From contig CM060202.1 of the NCBI GenBank assembly GCA_030562195.1, positions 12,896,001 to 12,960,000 of the forward strand: a stretch of DNA of 64,000 nt, given 5' to 3'. The DNA is from Nipponacmea schrenckii (lineage: Eukaryota; Mollusca; Gastropoda; Lottiidae). Positions within the stretch are counted from its first letter, which is position 1; each line of letters opens with the position of its first letter. Below, in pieces: positions 11,701 through 23,500 of the stretch. The translations under genes and the position numbers were made by a program. Under the pieces are notes generated by a model, which saw nothing but the letters and a program-made list of their open reading frames with translations, ran no database searches and was not told where the DNA came from.

Positions 11701-12905
11701 GATCGTATCGGTTGGTGGATGCCCCTAACCCCCAACAAACTGATTTTTAGATATAATTTTAGTTCCAAATGAAAGATAAATATTCCTTGCAAATATTTCC
11801 GGAGCAACAGGAATTATTTTACAAACATTCGAGAAAATCGACTTCTCAAGTTAAAAATCACTAGTAACTTTGGTTTAAGGAAATGTCGGATGGATACCAA
11901 AAGCGCCGTAGCAGGCAGGGTTTTCAAGTTAATTATTTTATTTTTTTTTTTTGTTCCAAACGAAAGACTCCCTAAATGGTGTCCCCTTAAAAGGTTCAAT
12001 AGGTCTTAGAATGAACATCTTGAGAGGTATTGCAGATATTAATTTGGCACAAAACTATTTGGATTATCGGTAATCCTCATCGTGATCATGCACCCTGTCA
12101 ATAAAAAATTCAGAACACAGTAAATTTATCATGCTTTATCAGAGTAATTTACCTTTAATTATATTACTATACAGTCTGAAAAAAAAAAGAAAGCTTACCT
12201 GCATTCCAAATTTAACCTTACAACTCAAATATTTTTCGAGTGGCAGCAGTTCAAAGTTTTCACCTGCACCCTAGAATTAGCAACAAGAACCCCCCCCCCC
12301 ACCCCCACCCCCCTAAGCAAAAAAAGGCCATAACTCGGTATAATATTGTTGGAAACGAAAGATAATCCATTCCTCTACCCCTTTCAGGCAGAAACCGAAA
12401 TTCAATATTTGTTCAACTTTGGAGAAAATCGAATTTGAAGTTTCAACGGAATCTTCAAGTTGGAAATTTGATATTTTGGTTTCGAAAAAAGTCGGACACC
12501 AAAAGTGCTGTAGCAGGCAGAGTGTTCATGGTATGGACCTGAAATTTGGCAGAGAATAACTTCAGATAGTTGGCTACTTGCATTCCAAATTTGAACCTTA
12601 CATCTCCAGTGGCAGCAGTTCAAATTTTTCGTCTGCAAGAAAGCACATATAGGCTGAATGCCCCCCCCCCCTTAAACTTAAATAACTGTAATTTGGTCAA
12701 TTGTTGTCCTAACCAAATGATTTGTTTGAAAGATCATCATTCCCTGTCGTCTTTTTCGAAAAGAAACCGAATCTACTTAAATTTTCAAGTTTCAAAGTTG
12801 GACACCAAAAGTGCTGTAGCAGACAGAGTTTTCAAGGTATGGACCTAAAATTTTGAATAACTTCGGATAGTTGGCCACCTGCATTCCAAGTTCCATCTTT
12901 CAAAA
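11700..12905. repeat. Degenerate ~300-bp tandem repeat with poly(C) tracts
   Basis: Landmarks recur in order: aaaagtgctgtagcaggcag (about 11,897, 12,498 and 12,805, the first diverged), ggtatggacct, gcattccaaatttgaacc (12,203, 12,580 and 12,883), and gtggcagcagttcaaa. C-rich runs at 12,290-12,313 and 12,660-12,671 sit at comparable places in the unit. No gene is seen. Confidence 0.7.
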
Positions 12906-13151
12906 TACTACCCAAGACAAATATTTAGATTCTATTGCATCTACAATTTTGCATTTATATATGTAAACATAGTCAAGTTAGTCGGCGACCATTACACTAG
13001 ACGTGGTGGCCTCTTTGAGGTTAAAACTTTTGAAGAAAAAACACGACTATACTGTATTATTATAATATAGCATGTTTATAACTTACTCGAGAATTTATTA
13101 AGATTTGGAATTTAATTCCTCGGATTACTACCGAAATCTTCTTCTAAAACA

Positions 13152-13494
13152 TTAGTCCTAAACTTGCTGACTTTATTCCCAGCTATTTTGACAGATATGA
13201 ATGGTGGAAGAGTCAAAAAACCTAGGCACCAAAAGCTTTTCGCACCTCCGCGGGGGTCGAAATTGTAAAAAAAACTTTGACGCAACCACGGACGTAACAT
13301 AAATGGAGTAAGGGTATAACGATGGTATTATTGAACTACAAAAACATCAATCTTTCCAAATATATCTAGGTTTGGTAAATACGTTTAAATCCCCCGCACC
13401 CGCAGAGGTGCCCAGTTTTCTAACCCACCCCCAGCCATACCTGTCCAAATATACAATCAGAGGCTGGGAATAGAGTCAGCAAGTTTCGGACTAA
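13152..13494. mobile_element. Foldback MITE with 7-bp target-site duplication
   Basis: The arms begin ttagtcctaaacttgctga and, on the other strand, ttagtccgaaacttgctga. They stay similar for well over 100 bp toward the centre, through a gcacctc(c/t)gcggg block. Both sides are flanked by taaaaca (13,145-13,151 and 13,495-13,501), a clean 7-bp duplication. The element is 343 bp with no ORF, so it is nonautonomous. The superfamily is unclear: a 7-bp duplication fits P-like better than hAT (8) or piggyBac (TTAA). Confidence 0.82.
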
Positions 13495-13501
13495 TAAAAC
13501 A

Positions 13502-16500
13502 ATAGAATCAAATCAAGCAGTTTTCTTTAGAAATAGTTTATTATACACATTGTGATAGCAATTTATTTAAACAAAAATACAAAATGAGTGAAAAATTTGT
13601 TCACAAATAAAGGGTGTATTCTCTCATTGTAAATCTATAAATGTTACCTTAAGTTGGGTCTTGTTCCTTAAATATTAAAATGATAAAAGTTTCCAATAAA
13701 TATTAGTTTCTAGCATGCACCACACAAGCAAGTTTTGATAGGACCTAGTCAGCCACCTAATAAAGTCTAAAATTGCTATAAATTCAACACTATTTACTTC
13801 AGCTATATTTAAATCATTGCCATGTGCTCAGTGTAAAGCCTGTCTTTATTTGAAACTATAATATTTAGTACACTGACTACAATTGGGGGATCAATTTCAA
13901 TGGAAACATCCTATAAATCCTGCACATCAGAAGCTGAAATTTTACATAATAATAATTAAAAAAAAATCACAGCTAAAGCATAAATGGAATGAAATAATGA
14001 TAATTATTATATGATTTCAGTGTTATAAGTTGCTTTAAACTAATGCAGTATTAGCATAATCATAAGAATGGCTTAAAAAGATTATGAAGAGATTTTCTAA
14101 ATTTGTATATTGTGTATTGGAGACTGATAGCATTGATTTGCACCATTTCAATGCCAAGGTTGCTACAATATTCTAGATACATTTGGAAAATTTACAAAAA
14201 CTCTGTACAATACCTTTGTTTTACAAGTAAAATATTTTATATGAATATGCAGCTACAACAATATTTTGCTAAGCAATAGTTTAAAAATATTGAGTTAAGC
14301 TGGGTATATTAAAAGTGAAATATAAATATAACAAATGCAGTATAAAAATATTTATAACAAAGCCACACATTCAATAATATATACACATTTATATAGCACA
14401 TAAGTTCATAACCTTTATATAAACAAACACATAAACTCAAATATTGGAAAAACATCAGAAATGATCAAATTAATAATTGACAAATACATGTATATCTTTC
14501 AATGACAACTGAATTGTGCTTGATCATATGACACATAATGCAATTGACTTTGTTTTAAGAAACCACATTGTTTCAGTTAGGCCAATAGTAAGAACTATGT
14601 AATCAGCTGTGGGTCAAATTTCGATATACATGTAAGATATAAATATATCACAAATTGTAAGGCTGTTCAAAATCTATTGTACTCTTTACATTTAAAGACA
14701 ACAAAGTAATGAATCCCTTAAATCTGTCAATTAAATTCTGCATAATATACCTATTATATTATATATAATAATTGGACATTGCCTAGATGTTCATCTGAGT
14801 TGTTGACAGACTATAAGATTTTCTGTAATATCAATATGCAAGACTATACAACTTGAGCAATTAACTATGAATAATAAAATCTACCTTCCTAATTGAATAG
14901 AAACTATGACAAGATATTCCCAAGGAAATAGAACAATCCAGAATTATCTATGGTGAGCAACAAATTTTATGCTATATTTTTAACATGCTTTCATAAAAAT
15001 ATGTTATTGTTATTAAGGCAATGTTTATTGCAATTGTAGTAAAACAAAACAATCTTGAAACATAACATTGCATATAAGAATTATGCAATATACCATTTTT
15101 TATACAAAATATGGAATAAAGCATTATGCTATGCTAATAATATTCAATATGCAATACTATTATAATATGTAGATATAATACTATGCAACAATTATGAAAT
15201 TACTAATAACTCTATTATATCATAATAATATACTGCATTATGATATGCAAAGGTTATTTAATATGCTATTTTTTCATAACATTATATAATGCATTATGCT
15301 ATGCAATATCCAATCAGTAGAGATATAAATACTGACTATAATAGGAGGTAGTTTATTTTACATTGCATATTAAAAGGATGTGGTTTATCTTTCACACAAG
15401 GTTCTTATTCTTTCCAAAATACCAGGTTTGCTTACTATTTCCAGATCACCAAATATGCTTTCTATTTCTAAAACACCTTCTATGCTTCTTCTTTCTAAAA
15501 CACTTAAAATTCTCTAAAAGACTAAGTATGCCTCTCTTATCAACACAGCAGGTGTAATCATTCTTACAGTAAGCTTAATCTTTCCAAAATCACCCAGCAC
15601 GAACCGAATCTCCAAACCTGAGTGCGCGGATATTATGTTGATGATGGTTTTCAAAGGAAAAAAATTCAGTTCTTTTTTAGCACTACATAAAAGCAAGGAC
15701 ATACAAAGTACAATGTAAGAATCAAAATCTCTCGATGTTGTACATCAATTTTAGTTCTCGACTCCTAGTCCAAAACAGCATCTTAAAGCAGATTAAATAT
15801 GGCAAGATTGACACCTAAATGCAGTTTTTGGTTTATACATGGAATATAAGAGGGGTCAAACAGACCACTTTTTTAGAAAAATTGTTATAATTATATGAAA
15901 CCTAGTTATTTCTTAACTAAAAATTTTTATGACACAAATGAAATCATCAGCAAGCATCAATTCAGCATAAATAAGTTATTCAAGGTTAATTTATGATGTA
16001 ATTCTCCTTAATTAAGGTGGTGTTTAATACGAAGGTAAAGTTATTTTAACAAAATAAAATAACATTAATACTTTTGTTAGCACTTTTTGATCATTTTGAT
16101 ATGGTAAAATTGACAATATTTTCAACTAATTCTTTGCTGTTTCCTTTAGATTTCCTCATTGGTAACTATGAGATACTATTAAATTTTGAACATATCCATT
16201 TCTAATATGTTAAAGATTGATGCAGTCATTTAATTAAATATTTTCTCCTCTAAATTTGATTTCCGTAAATTCATTATGAGCAATGAAAGGCATGGATCGA
16301 ATATAACAATACAAAAACAGCTTAAGTTAAACCTCCGAATGACCATTATTATAATGATTAGCATTAAAAAAAAAAACAAAACAACTTTCCTTTGGCAAAT
16401 TAACCACAGTGATTGTTTGGGAAAAAAGGGGTGGTGAGGTTGACTTTGGTTGTGCCCGAACCAAAATAAATTTTTCGTCGATTATAGTCCATATTAACGG

Positions 16501-17413
16501 GCTAAATTGGGTTGCTTTTCCACAATGGGCAAAAGAGCTGACCCATTTTTGGTTGTTTGTGACCAAGACCAAATTACTTTCTTTTCTGTTATGTCCAAAA
16601 TGGGTCAAATTAGTTCCTTTCCACTTCCCAATGCCGTCTGATCATTTTTGTGCACGCTTGTTTTCATGTACAAAACCAAAATTCACCAATATTCAACCAA
16701 GGATATGTCAGTATTAAATGTTGGGTTCAACTCCTTTCATGTGCATTTTTTTAAAACTTGTGAAATAATTAAAAATGTAAAAACCCTTTGTCCTTTGCTC
16801 CCTTTAATTAAAATTGAATTAAGTTAATATTTTAAAACTATAAAATTTTTCTTTGCTGTAATAAGGAACCGTAAAATCTTTTTCCTTTGTTTCCTTTTTG
16901 ATTGTTTAAGTTAATTTTTTTAATACCTTGATTTCTTTGACCAACAATATTGCCCTTTTGTTTCAAATTTTATAAACTTCCGTCTTCTCATTAAATACAA
17001 TATATTTTGATACCTTTAATTTTATTGACCAAAAACTATTGTTCTTGAACAAGCATGTCCTTGGACTTAATCTTACACAAATAGTTTTATACTAATTATA
17101 ACTAATGTTCATTATAAGCTTTACTGGTCAATTTCAACTTAAGGTTTAAATACCGTAAATGTTAAGGTTTTTCTCTTTCTGAACTTTCTGGACCCCCCAA
17201 AAACTTTTTTTTTTTTCCAATGGAATTTGATGTCAGAAATTCCACATTCTTTCAGATTTAGTGAAATAATGAGAGATGTACATATGGAATGATAATTCTA
17301 AAACTAGTCGTTTTGTATGCATTGACTGTCAAGAGCATGTTAATAAAATGTACTGGTCTGCTTTCATTTTGCAGTGAATAAATTTCAGTTGTAGTTGCCA
17401 AATTTCTACCTAC
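13502..17413. other. FREM2 3' flank: terminal exon and UTR not resolved
   Basis: The FREM2 terminal coding exon(s) and 3' UTR are expected downstream of 17,414 on the minus strand, but no segment matching the conserved LGREWY-type continuation was found. On the minus strand, AATAAA-like hexamers occur near 13,540, a possible transcript end. A slightly GC-richer patch with a degenerate ~27-bp repeat lies at about 15,400-15,620. Overlapping reading frames on both strands at 16,327-16,717 resemble no family I know. Confidence 0.35.
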
Positions 17414-17560
17414 CTTGAACATTGGTGTACAGTCAATGTGAAAACCGTCTGCTCCAGGCTGTGCAACTAACTTAAGAGCATCTGGATCTTCATTGGCTAA
17501 TCTAGCATTAAATGGTATATCACGGAATGATTTTACCACTGAATATGGTGCATTTTTATC
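17414..17560 (-). CDS. FREM2: FREM2 exon 22, last one recognised
   Basis: The acceptor is ttatag and the donor gtaggt. It encodes [20 protein letters not shown] and [15 protein letters not shown]. Vertebrate FREM2 continues here with a short extracellular stretch, a transmembrane helix and a cytoplasmic tail; none was found downstream. Reading through the donor gives 51 more codons before a stop and no family match. Confidence 0.92.
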
Positions 17561-20500
17561 CTATAATAAGAAAGAATGATAGTGTCCCAGCAGAAGTTTT
17601 GACAAAGTATTGGCACTGAAATGGCAAGTAAATCTTAACAATTTGTTTGTTTTTCGCTTGTCCTTTGTTAATTTATCAAGATTGAAAAATAAAATTATGC
17701 ACAAAAGTCAGTTAATAATTAGCCCAAAATCTTCAACCAGAATGATAAACCTGATTAATACACAATTAGTATATAAAGTTGGAAAAAAAATTACCATGAT
17801 TTTAAAAGTATATTGTAAATTAGGAGAGTCTGCCAGGCAGCCATATTCCTGATTGTCTGGGTTATATTTTGGTATGTAGCCATCTTTACCCGAACATAAA
17901 AACACCTTTTCTATAGCTAAACCAAAGGAATCTCCTAGATTCTGTACTGGGTCCACATTGACTCTACCATACAGTCTATCACCTGAAATATTGTCATACA
18001 TTTCTAAGTCGAAATACCTAACAGTTGTAGCATGGAGGCCTTCAAAAGCAAACTGAAAGACGTGAAATGATTGATATATAATTGAGCTAATGATGATGGG
18101 CAATGCAAAGCAGTGGGCAATGAGGAATACATCTGTATTCACACAGGGTCTCATTTTATCATCACATTCAACTAGACTATTTTTCCATGTCATCCATGTC
18201 TACCTGCATCACTGAAAAGGGAAAACTGGGTTACAACAAACATATCTAGACCTATGCTAGGATTAAACCCTGGACTTTAAATTTTTATTTCTCAGAGTTT
18301 AAAGCTTACCAGCTGAAAAGGCCGGATCTGTTTCATCACCAAAACCCATTGAACCATCAGACAGCCATAAATCTCGCTTTCTCATCAAATGGAAGTTAGT
18401 GTTTAAACTGAATTTGGAAGGCACTGGGTCACTGACTTGTTGGAATCTGATTGGTAAGTCAAAGGTTAAGGGGTCACGAGGGTTACAGGTTATTGGTAAT
18501 GAATACTCCTGATCCACTGGTGTGGTACAAGGGATTAGTTTTATTGTGTACATTCCAGAATAATCTCTTACCTAAAATTAAAATTAATTTATCAAAAATA
18601 AAGCATCATCAGGTTTGTACTTGAAGGCAAACAACATTATGCAGTGTGTATTTGTCAGGACATTGTCCCGCGCTTACTCTTTGGATTTCCATCCTTAATC
18701 TTTAACTTGCTTCAACAACCTGTAGCACACAAGGCCTTAAGTTATTGGCACATCTGAGGCACTAAAGGAATCTTCTATGCCAGGTTCTCCAAGCATATGA
18801 TTTTGACCTATGCAAGGATAAAACATATATATGTCTGTTGGCCATTTTGAAATGAGGGAAATATCAAAATTTCGAGATACATGTATATTTGATACAGCCC
18901 TATTGTGCCATGAGAAACAATTTCCGGATGATAATATATTAGAATACTTACAGCAAAGTCAGATTCAAATTCCCAAAGTTGTTCTGAATTTTCATAGGTT
19001 GGTTCAGATCGGATTAGCTTCAAAGTGAAGGTTAGTTCAGGTCTATCAGTTGACATGACCATGGATTCCATTTCACTTCCTATTACAAGGTTAATAGAAT
19101 TAAGACAATTTGCATAAAAATAGAAGAGGAATTTTCGTAATAATGTTAATTATGGACTTTCTGTAGTTTGACTATCCATGCTTGAGACTATCCATGCTTA
19201 AGATTATCCATGCTTGAGATTGACTTTCTCTAATTGAGATTGACTTTCCATGCATGAGATTGACTTGCTCTAGTTGAAAATGACCTTCCATAATTGAGTT
19301 TGACTCATGTAACATGTGAAAAAGCTTTAGAATGAGAGACATACCTGGATGGTCTCTAACAAATTGACCTCTGAACCTAGCTTCAGTTCGAAATGCAACA
19401 GTTAATCTATCATTGTCTCCTATTCTCATACTAGTAGGAAATAAATAGCCTGAAAATTAAGAAAACATTAACAATTAGTTATATATCATAATTCCCATAA
19501 CAGAGGAAATCAATTAAAACAAGATCATGACAATAGTATATATATTAACATTGAGAAAATATTGATAATGCATTGGTATTGCCAATAATTTGATCATTGG
19601 AACATATCGTATCAGGCTTAAAATGAAAGGAACCGATACATATCACAAAATGTTTAAGTTTCCACGATAATAGCAGAAATAAATGCTTCAACCATCATTA
19701 TAATAAAATTCTCTTACCCTGAAGACCAGTATTGGCTTCTGGAGAACTTATTCCATTCTGCCACAATATGGCGGTATCATAGACAAATGTCAGTTGTAGT
19801 TGAGATGACATGTCATAATGTTGCCAACCTCCAGTTGCCACTGGTGAATGGAAGACATAAGATACATATAGAGGAACTCTCAATGATACATAAGATTGCT
19901 TTACATTCAGCACCTGCAAAAGGTTTAAAATTCATTATTTGAAAGTGGAGTAGTTTGGTGATCATGGATTTGAACTGTCATCTTTTCACATTAGTTCAGC
20001 CAACTATAGATAGGTATGAGGTAAGATCAGGTAGTACTATCTTAAATTGTATTCCTAATATCTCAACAATATTATTCTTGACATTTGCACCACAAAAATT
20101 TACATTACAAAGATTTTTACATGGATAAAGGTCATAAAAATTAAACTTTTTGTTCAATATTTAATGCAATTTCAACATTTTAAAGACCCCTGCAGGGGAT
20201 ATAGATTTTAAGCTTTTTAAAAATATTTAATAGAAAAAAAACTTTGTGTTTCAAAAGAAAGAGGTCGGTATCTATTAGGTGAGAATCAAGAAATTCCATG
20301 CAAATAAAGCTATTGAAATGATAACAAATGACATAGTACAGTGAAATTTCTATATAAATAAATAGGGATTGGATGTCACAAATAAGAGAGCTAATAGTAC
20401 CTGCCCATCTGTGTCAATAGAACCACCACACTCATTTACCAGTTCTGACATATCAAAATAACTTTCGAATTCCCAAACACAGGCTTCTAAATTGAGATTC

Positions 20501-23500
20501 CTGGAATAAAAAAAAAATTGAACTCTCTTCAAAAAACCCTTACAGCTGCGTTTATGTGTCTTTTTATTCTTTTTGAGAATGAACATTTTATGTAGTCTTT
20601 TAATATGACTCATTTCATTTCATTTAATGCCATATATAGTCAAATTTTAAGCAGACGAATCTTGTTGAATCATAAACAGGAAACGAAACATCTTGATCTG
20701 AAATTTTGTTCAGATTGAAATGATTGTTAAGTGAAAAAAATATAAGCTACTTACTTATAAAATCTTAAAGTTGGTTCACCCCTAATTTCAGTACTGTACT
20801 GATATGGTTCCACCTCTCCTATTACATCAATGTCTTTAGTAGCATTGGTTATAAAACCATACCCTGTAGGAATCTCATCATAGTCCAACAGATTAGAACA
20901 GGGATGTAGAGCCAGTCTAGTGCCATCTTTACTGAGTGTAAGTTCAAAATTTGATAACTGGTTAGTAGAGACTACTGGTAGCATACCATCTCTATGAGGT
21001 ATTGTAACTGCTACTTTGACTTTGTTAGGATGTTTTGGATCATCAGGTCCTGTAATATATAAAAAATTGATTGAAACATTTGAGATGATCTCATAGTTAG
21101 GTATATAAATTACCATTTGGCTATATTTTAATTAGAAATTAGTTTAAAGCTCAAAAGCTTTTAATACTCATAAAGGTTGATTGATCAAATAAATCCAAAC
21201 CTGTGTATCTAAATTTAGCTGTAAATGGTTCAGCACCAACTGAGCCCATAAGACGTGGTTCACATAAACCACTGGTTTGACTGATTATAACTGGTTTACT
21301 GAGTAATTCTGAACCAGGATCACCTTCAGTGTTCACAGCTCTCGCACCACATTGAACTCTACTTCCTGAAATAGATCGAAATTGGAATATCAGAAACAGA
21401 AATCTTGTACAGCACTTCCTTCAATTTGTTCGCTTCAAACCTTCTAGAAACTTAAATATGTTTTCTCTGCCTTCTGGAACAACTTTGCTATTTATTATTT
21501 TAAACTAAATACAGAATGCTAATTATGCTATCTATCTCATTTGGGCAGATTGAAATATTTAACAAGCAGATTAATTCATAATGATAATTAGTCCATATCA
21601 TTCATATTCAGTTGAGAGACAGGACCATGTCCTTGTGTATTGGGCCTAATTCTGACCCATGTAAAATAAAGAGTTTATTATTATTATTATAGAGATTATT
21701 CAAAACCTGTAAATATTAAAAAAATTCAGGGCCTGCTAATAAGGATAACAATTTTGTTAACCAAATTTAGTTGCCATTTTCAATTCTCAACATTTATACT
21801 CTTATACTTATTTGATAACTTTTAATGTCATCATCTACAGGGATAACATTTTCCCTCATTACACACTGCATGGTATACAAACTTAGAAATATATTAAAAA
21901 CAATCTAGCGACCTACAGTTAAAGAGACCAACTGCCCTTTAAGAATTTGGTTAAAATAACAATTAAAGTAATCCAAGACCTATTTCACTTGATATTAAAT
22001 GTCAGACAACTGATCTCTGTAGTTAATCCACTGAAATTACCTGTCTAATCTTGTGAATCCCATTAAACCCATCAGACATTTACCTACTGTAATTTGAGTC
22101 AATATTGGTTTAGACAATTTATTTTAACCAGACTAATTTATTACCCAACAGGATAATTTTATGAATGAAATTTTTCCTTTTTCATGCTGACATAGAACAA
22201 GCCGTAACACAGTCAGTTAGAGAATTGAAATGAAGTCATGGTCATGGCTTCTCATCTTGGTTAATATGGGTAAGTCTATATTTATATTCATAATTGACCC
22301 AGCTCTAAATGGTTACTGTGAATTGGTAAGGGTAATCTGGGCTGAACAATGCCAAGAGTTTTGGCCAAGTACCTGCTGGTAAAAGGCCATGTAAATATTT
22401 TATTGCTCTACCAGACAATGTTAATAATACCCTGTTCTGATGAAGACACTATCAACCAGGTAGATCAAAAGTAAGATTCCTCCTCCTTAATCATGCACCT
22501 TGATGGATCAAAGATGATAAAAAAGCTGACTTACCTCCAGAAAAGTAGATGCTGTCTAATGAAATCCCTCTGGTATTAGCAAAGAATGTGTTTGACTCCA
22601 CAGCTTGTAAATTATTGCTGACACCATCAACACCGGTTGGGGCAGACACTCTCCATCTGTACAATGTTAATGTATCATTGATTCCCTCTGATGTACATAT
22701 GGCTCCTGTTTTAGGATAATCTGGATGCTTGGGATTGCATGGCTGAAAATTAAAAGTTTACAAAAAATAAACAAATTTATCAACAGGTCTGAAAGAAGCA
22801 GAGTGTATGGTCATGGATACGGAAATGTTTATTCTGCATTTGGTAGGAGTTCTTGATCTTTTCTGATTGGTTCTTCTCCAATCGTTATCTTGATGCCTAA
22901 ACTATTCTCAAGCTGCCCATGATCAATTAGTCAGGAAACATCAACACAGATCTGAGATGAATCAAATTAGGATTTTTTAGTAATTTTTTATTAAACACAC
23001 ATTAGATTGGATGGGCATTGAAGGAACAACAGAATAAATTGAAGAAAAGTAAGTGTTAAACAGATTCGATGAGGATTGAAGGAATCTAGCTGTTAAACAA
23101 GCAACATATTAATGAGGATTGAAGGAAACTAGCTGTTAAACAGGCAAATTATTAATGAGGATTGAAGGAAACTAGCTGTTAAACAAGCAACATATTAATG
23201 AGGATTGAAGGAAACTAGCAGCTAAACAGACAACAGATTGGATGAGGATTGAAGGAAACTAGCTGTTAAACAGACAACTGATTGGATGAGGATTGAAGGA
23301 AACTAGCTGTTAAACAAGCAACATATTAATGAGGATTGAAGGAAACTAGCTGTTAAACAAGCAACATATTAATGAGGATTGAAGGAAACTAGCAGCTAAA
23401 CAGACAACAGATTGGATGAGGATTGAAGGAAACTAGCAGCTAAACAGACAACAGATTGGATGAGGATTGAAGGAAACTAGCTGTTAAACAGACAACTGAT

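Noticed and set aside
15363..15620. FREM2 cytoplasmic tail exon
   Set aside because: The GC-richer patch is a degenerate ~27-bp repeat with stops in frame; one short frame ends in a stop but lacks a usable acceptor in the right phase.
16327..16717. Overlapping 93- and 102-codon frames as the FREM2 tail or a separate gene
   Set aside because: No transmembrane helix, no family motif and no convincing splice sites; both strands are open, typical of chance low-stop composition.
17258..17413. Alternative FREM2 end by intron retention after exon 22
   Set aside because: Read-through is possible for 51 codons, but the donor is strong and the extension resembles intron sequence.
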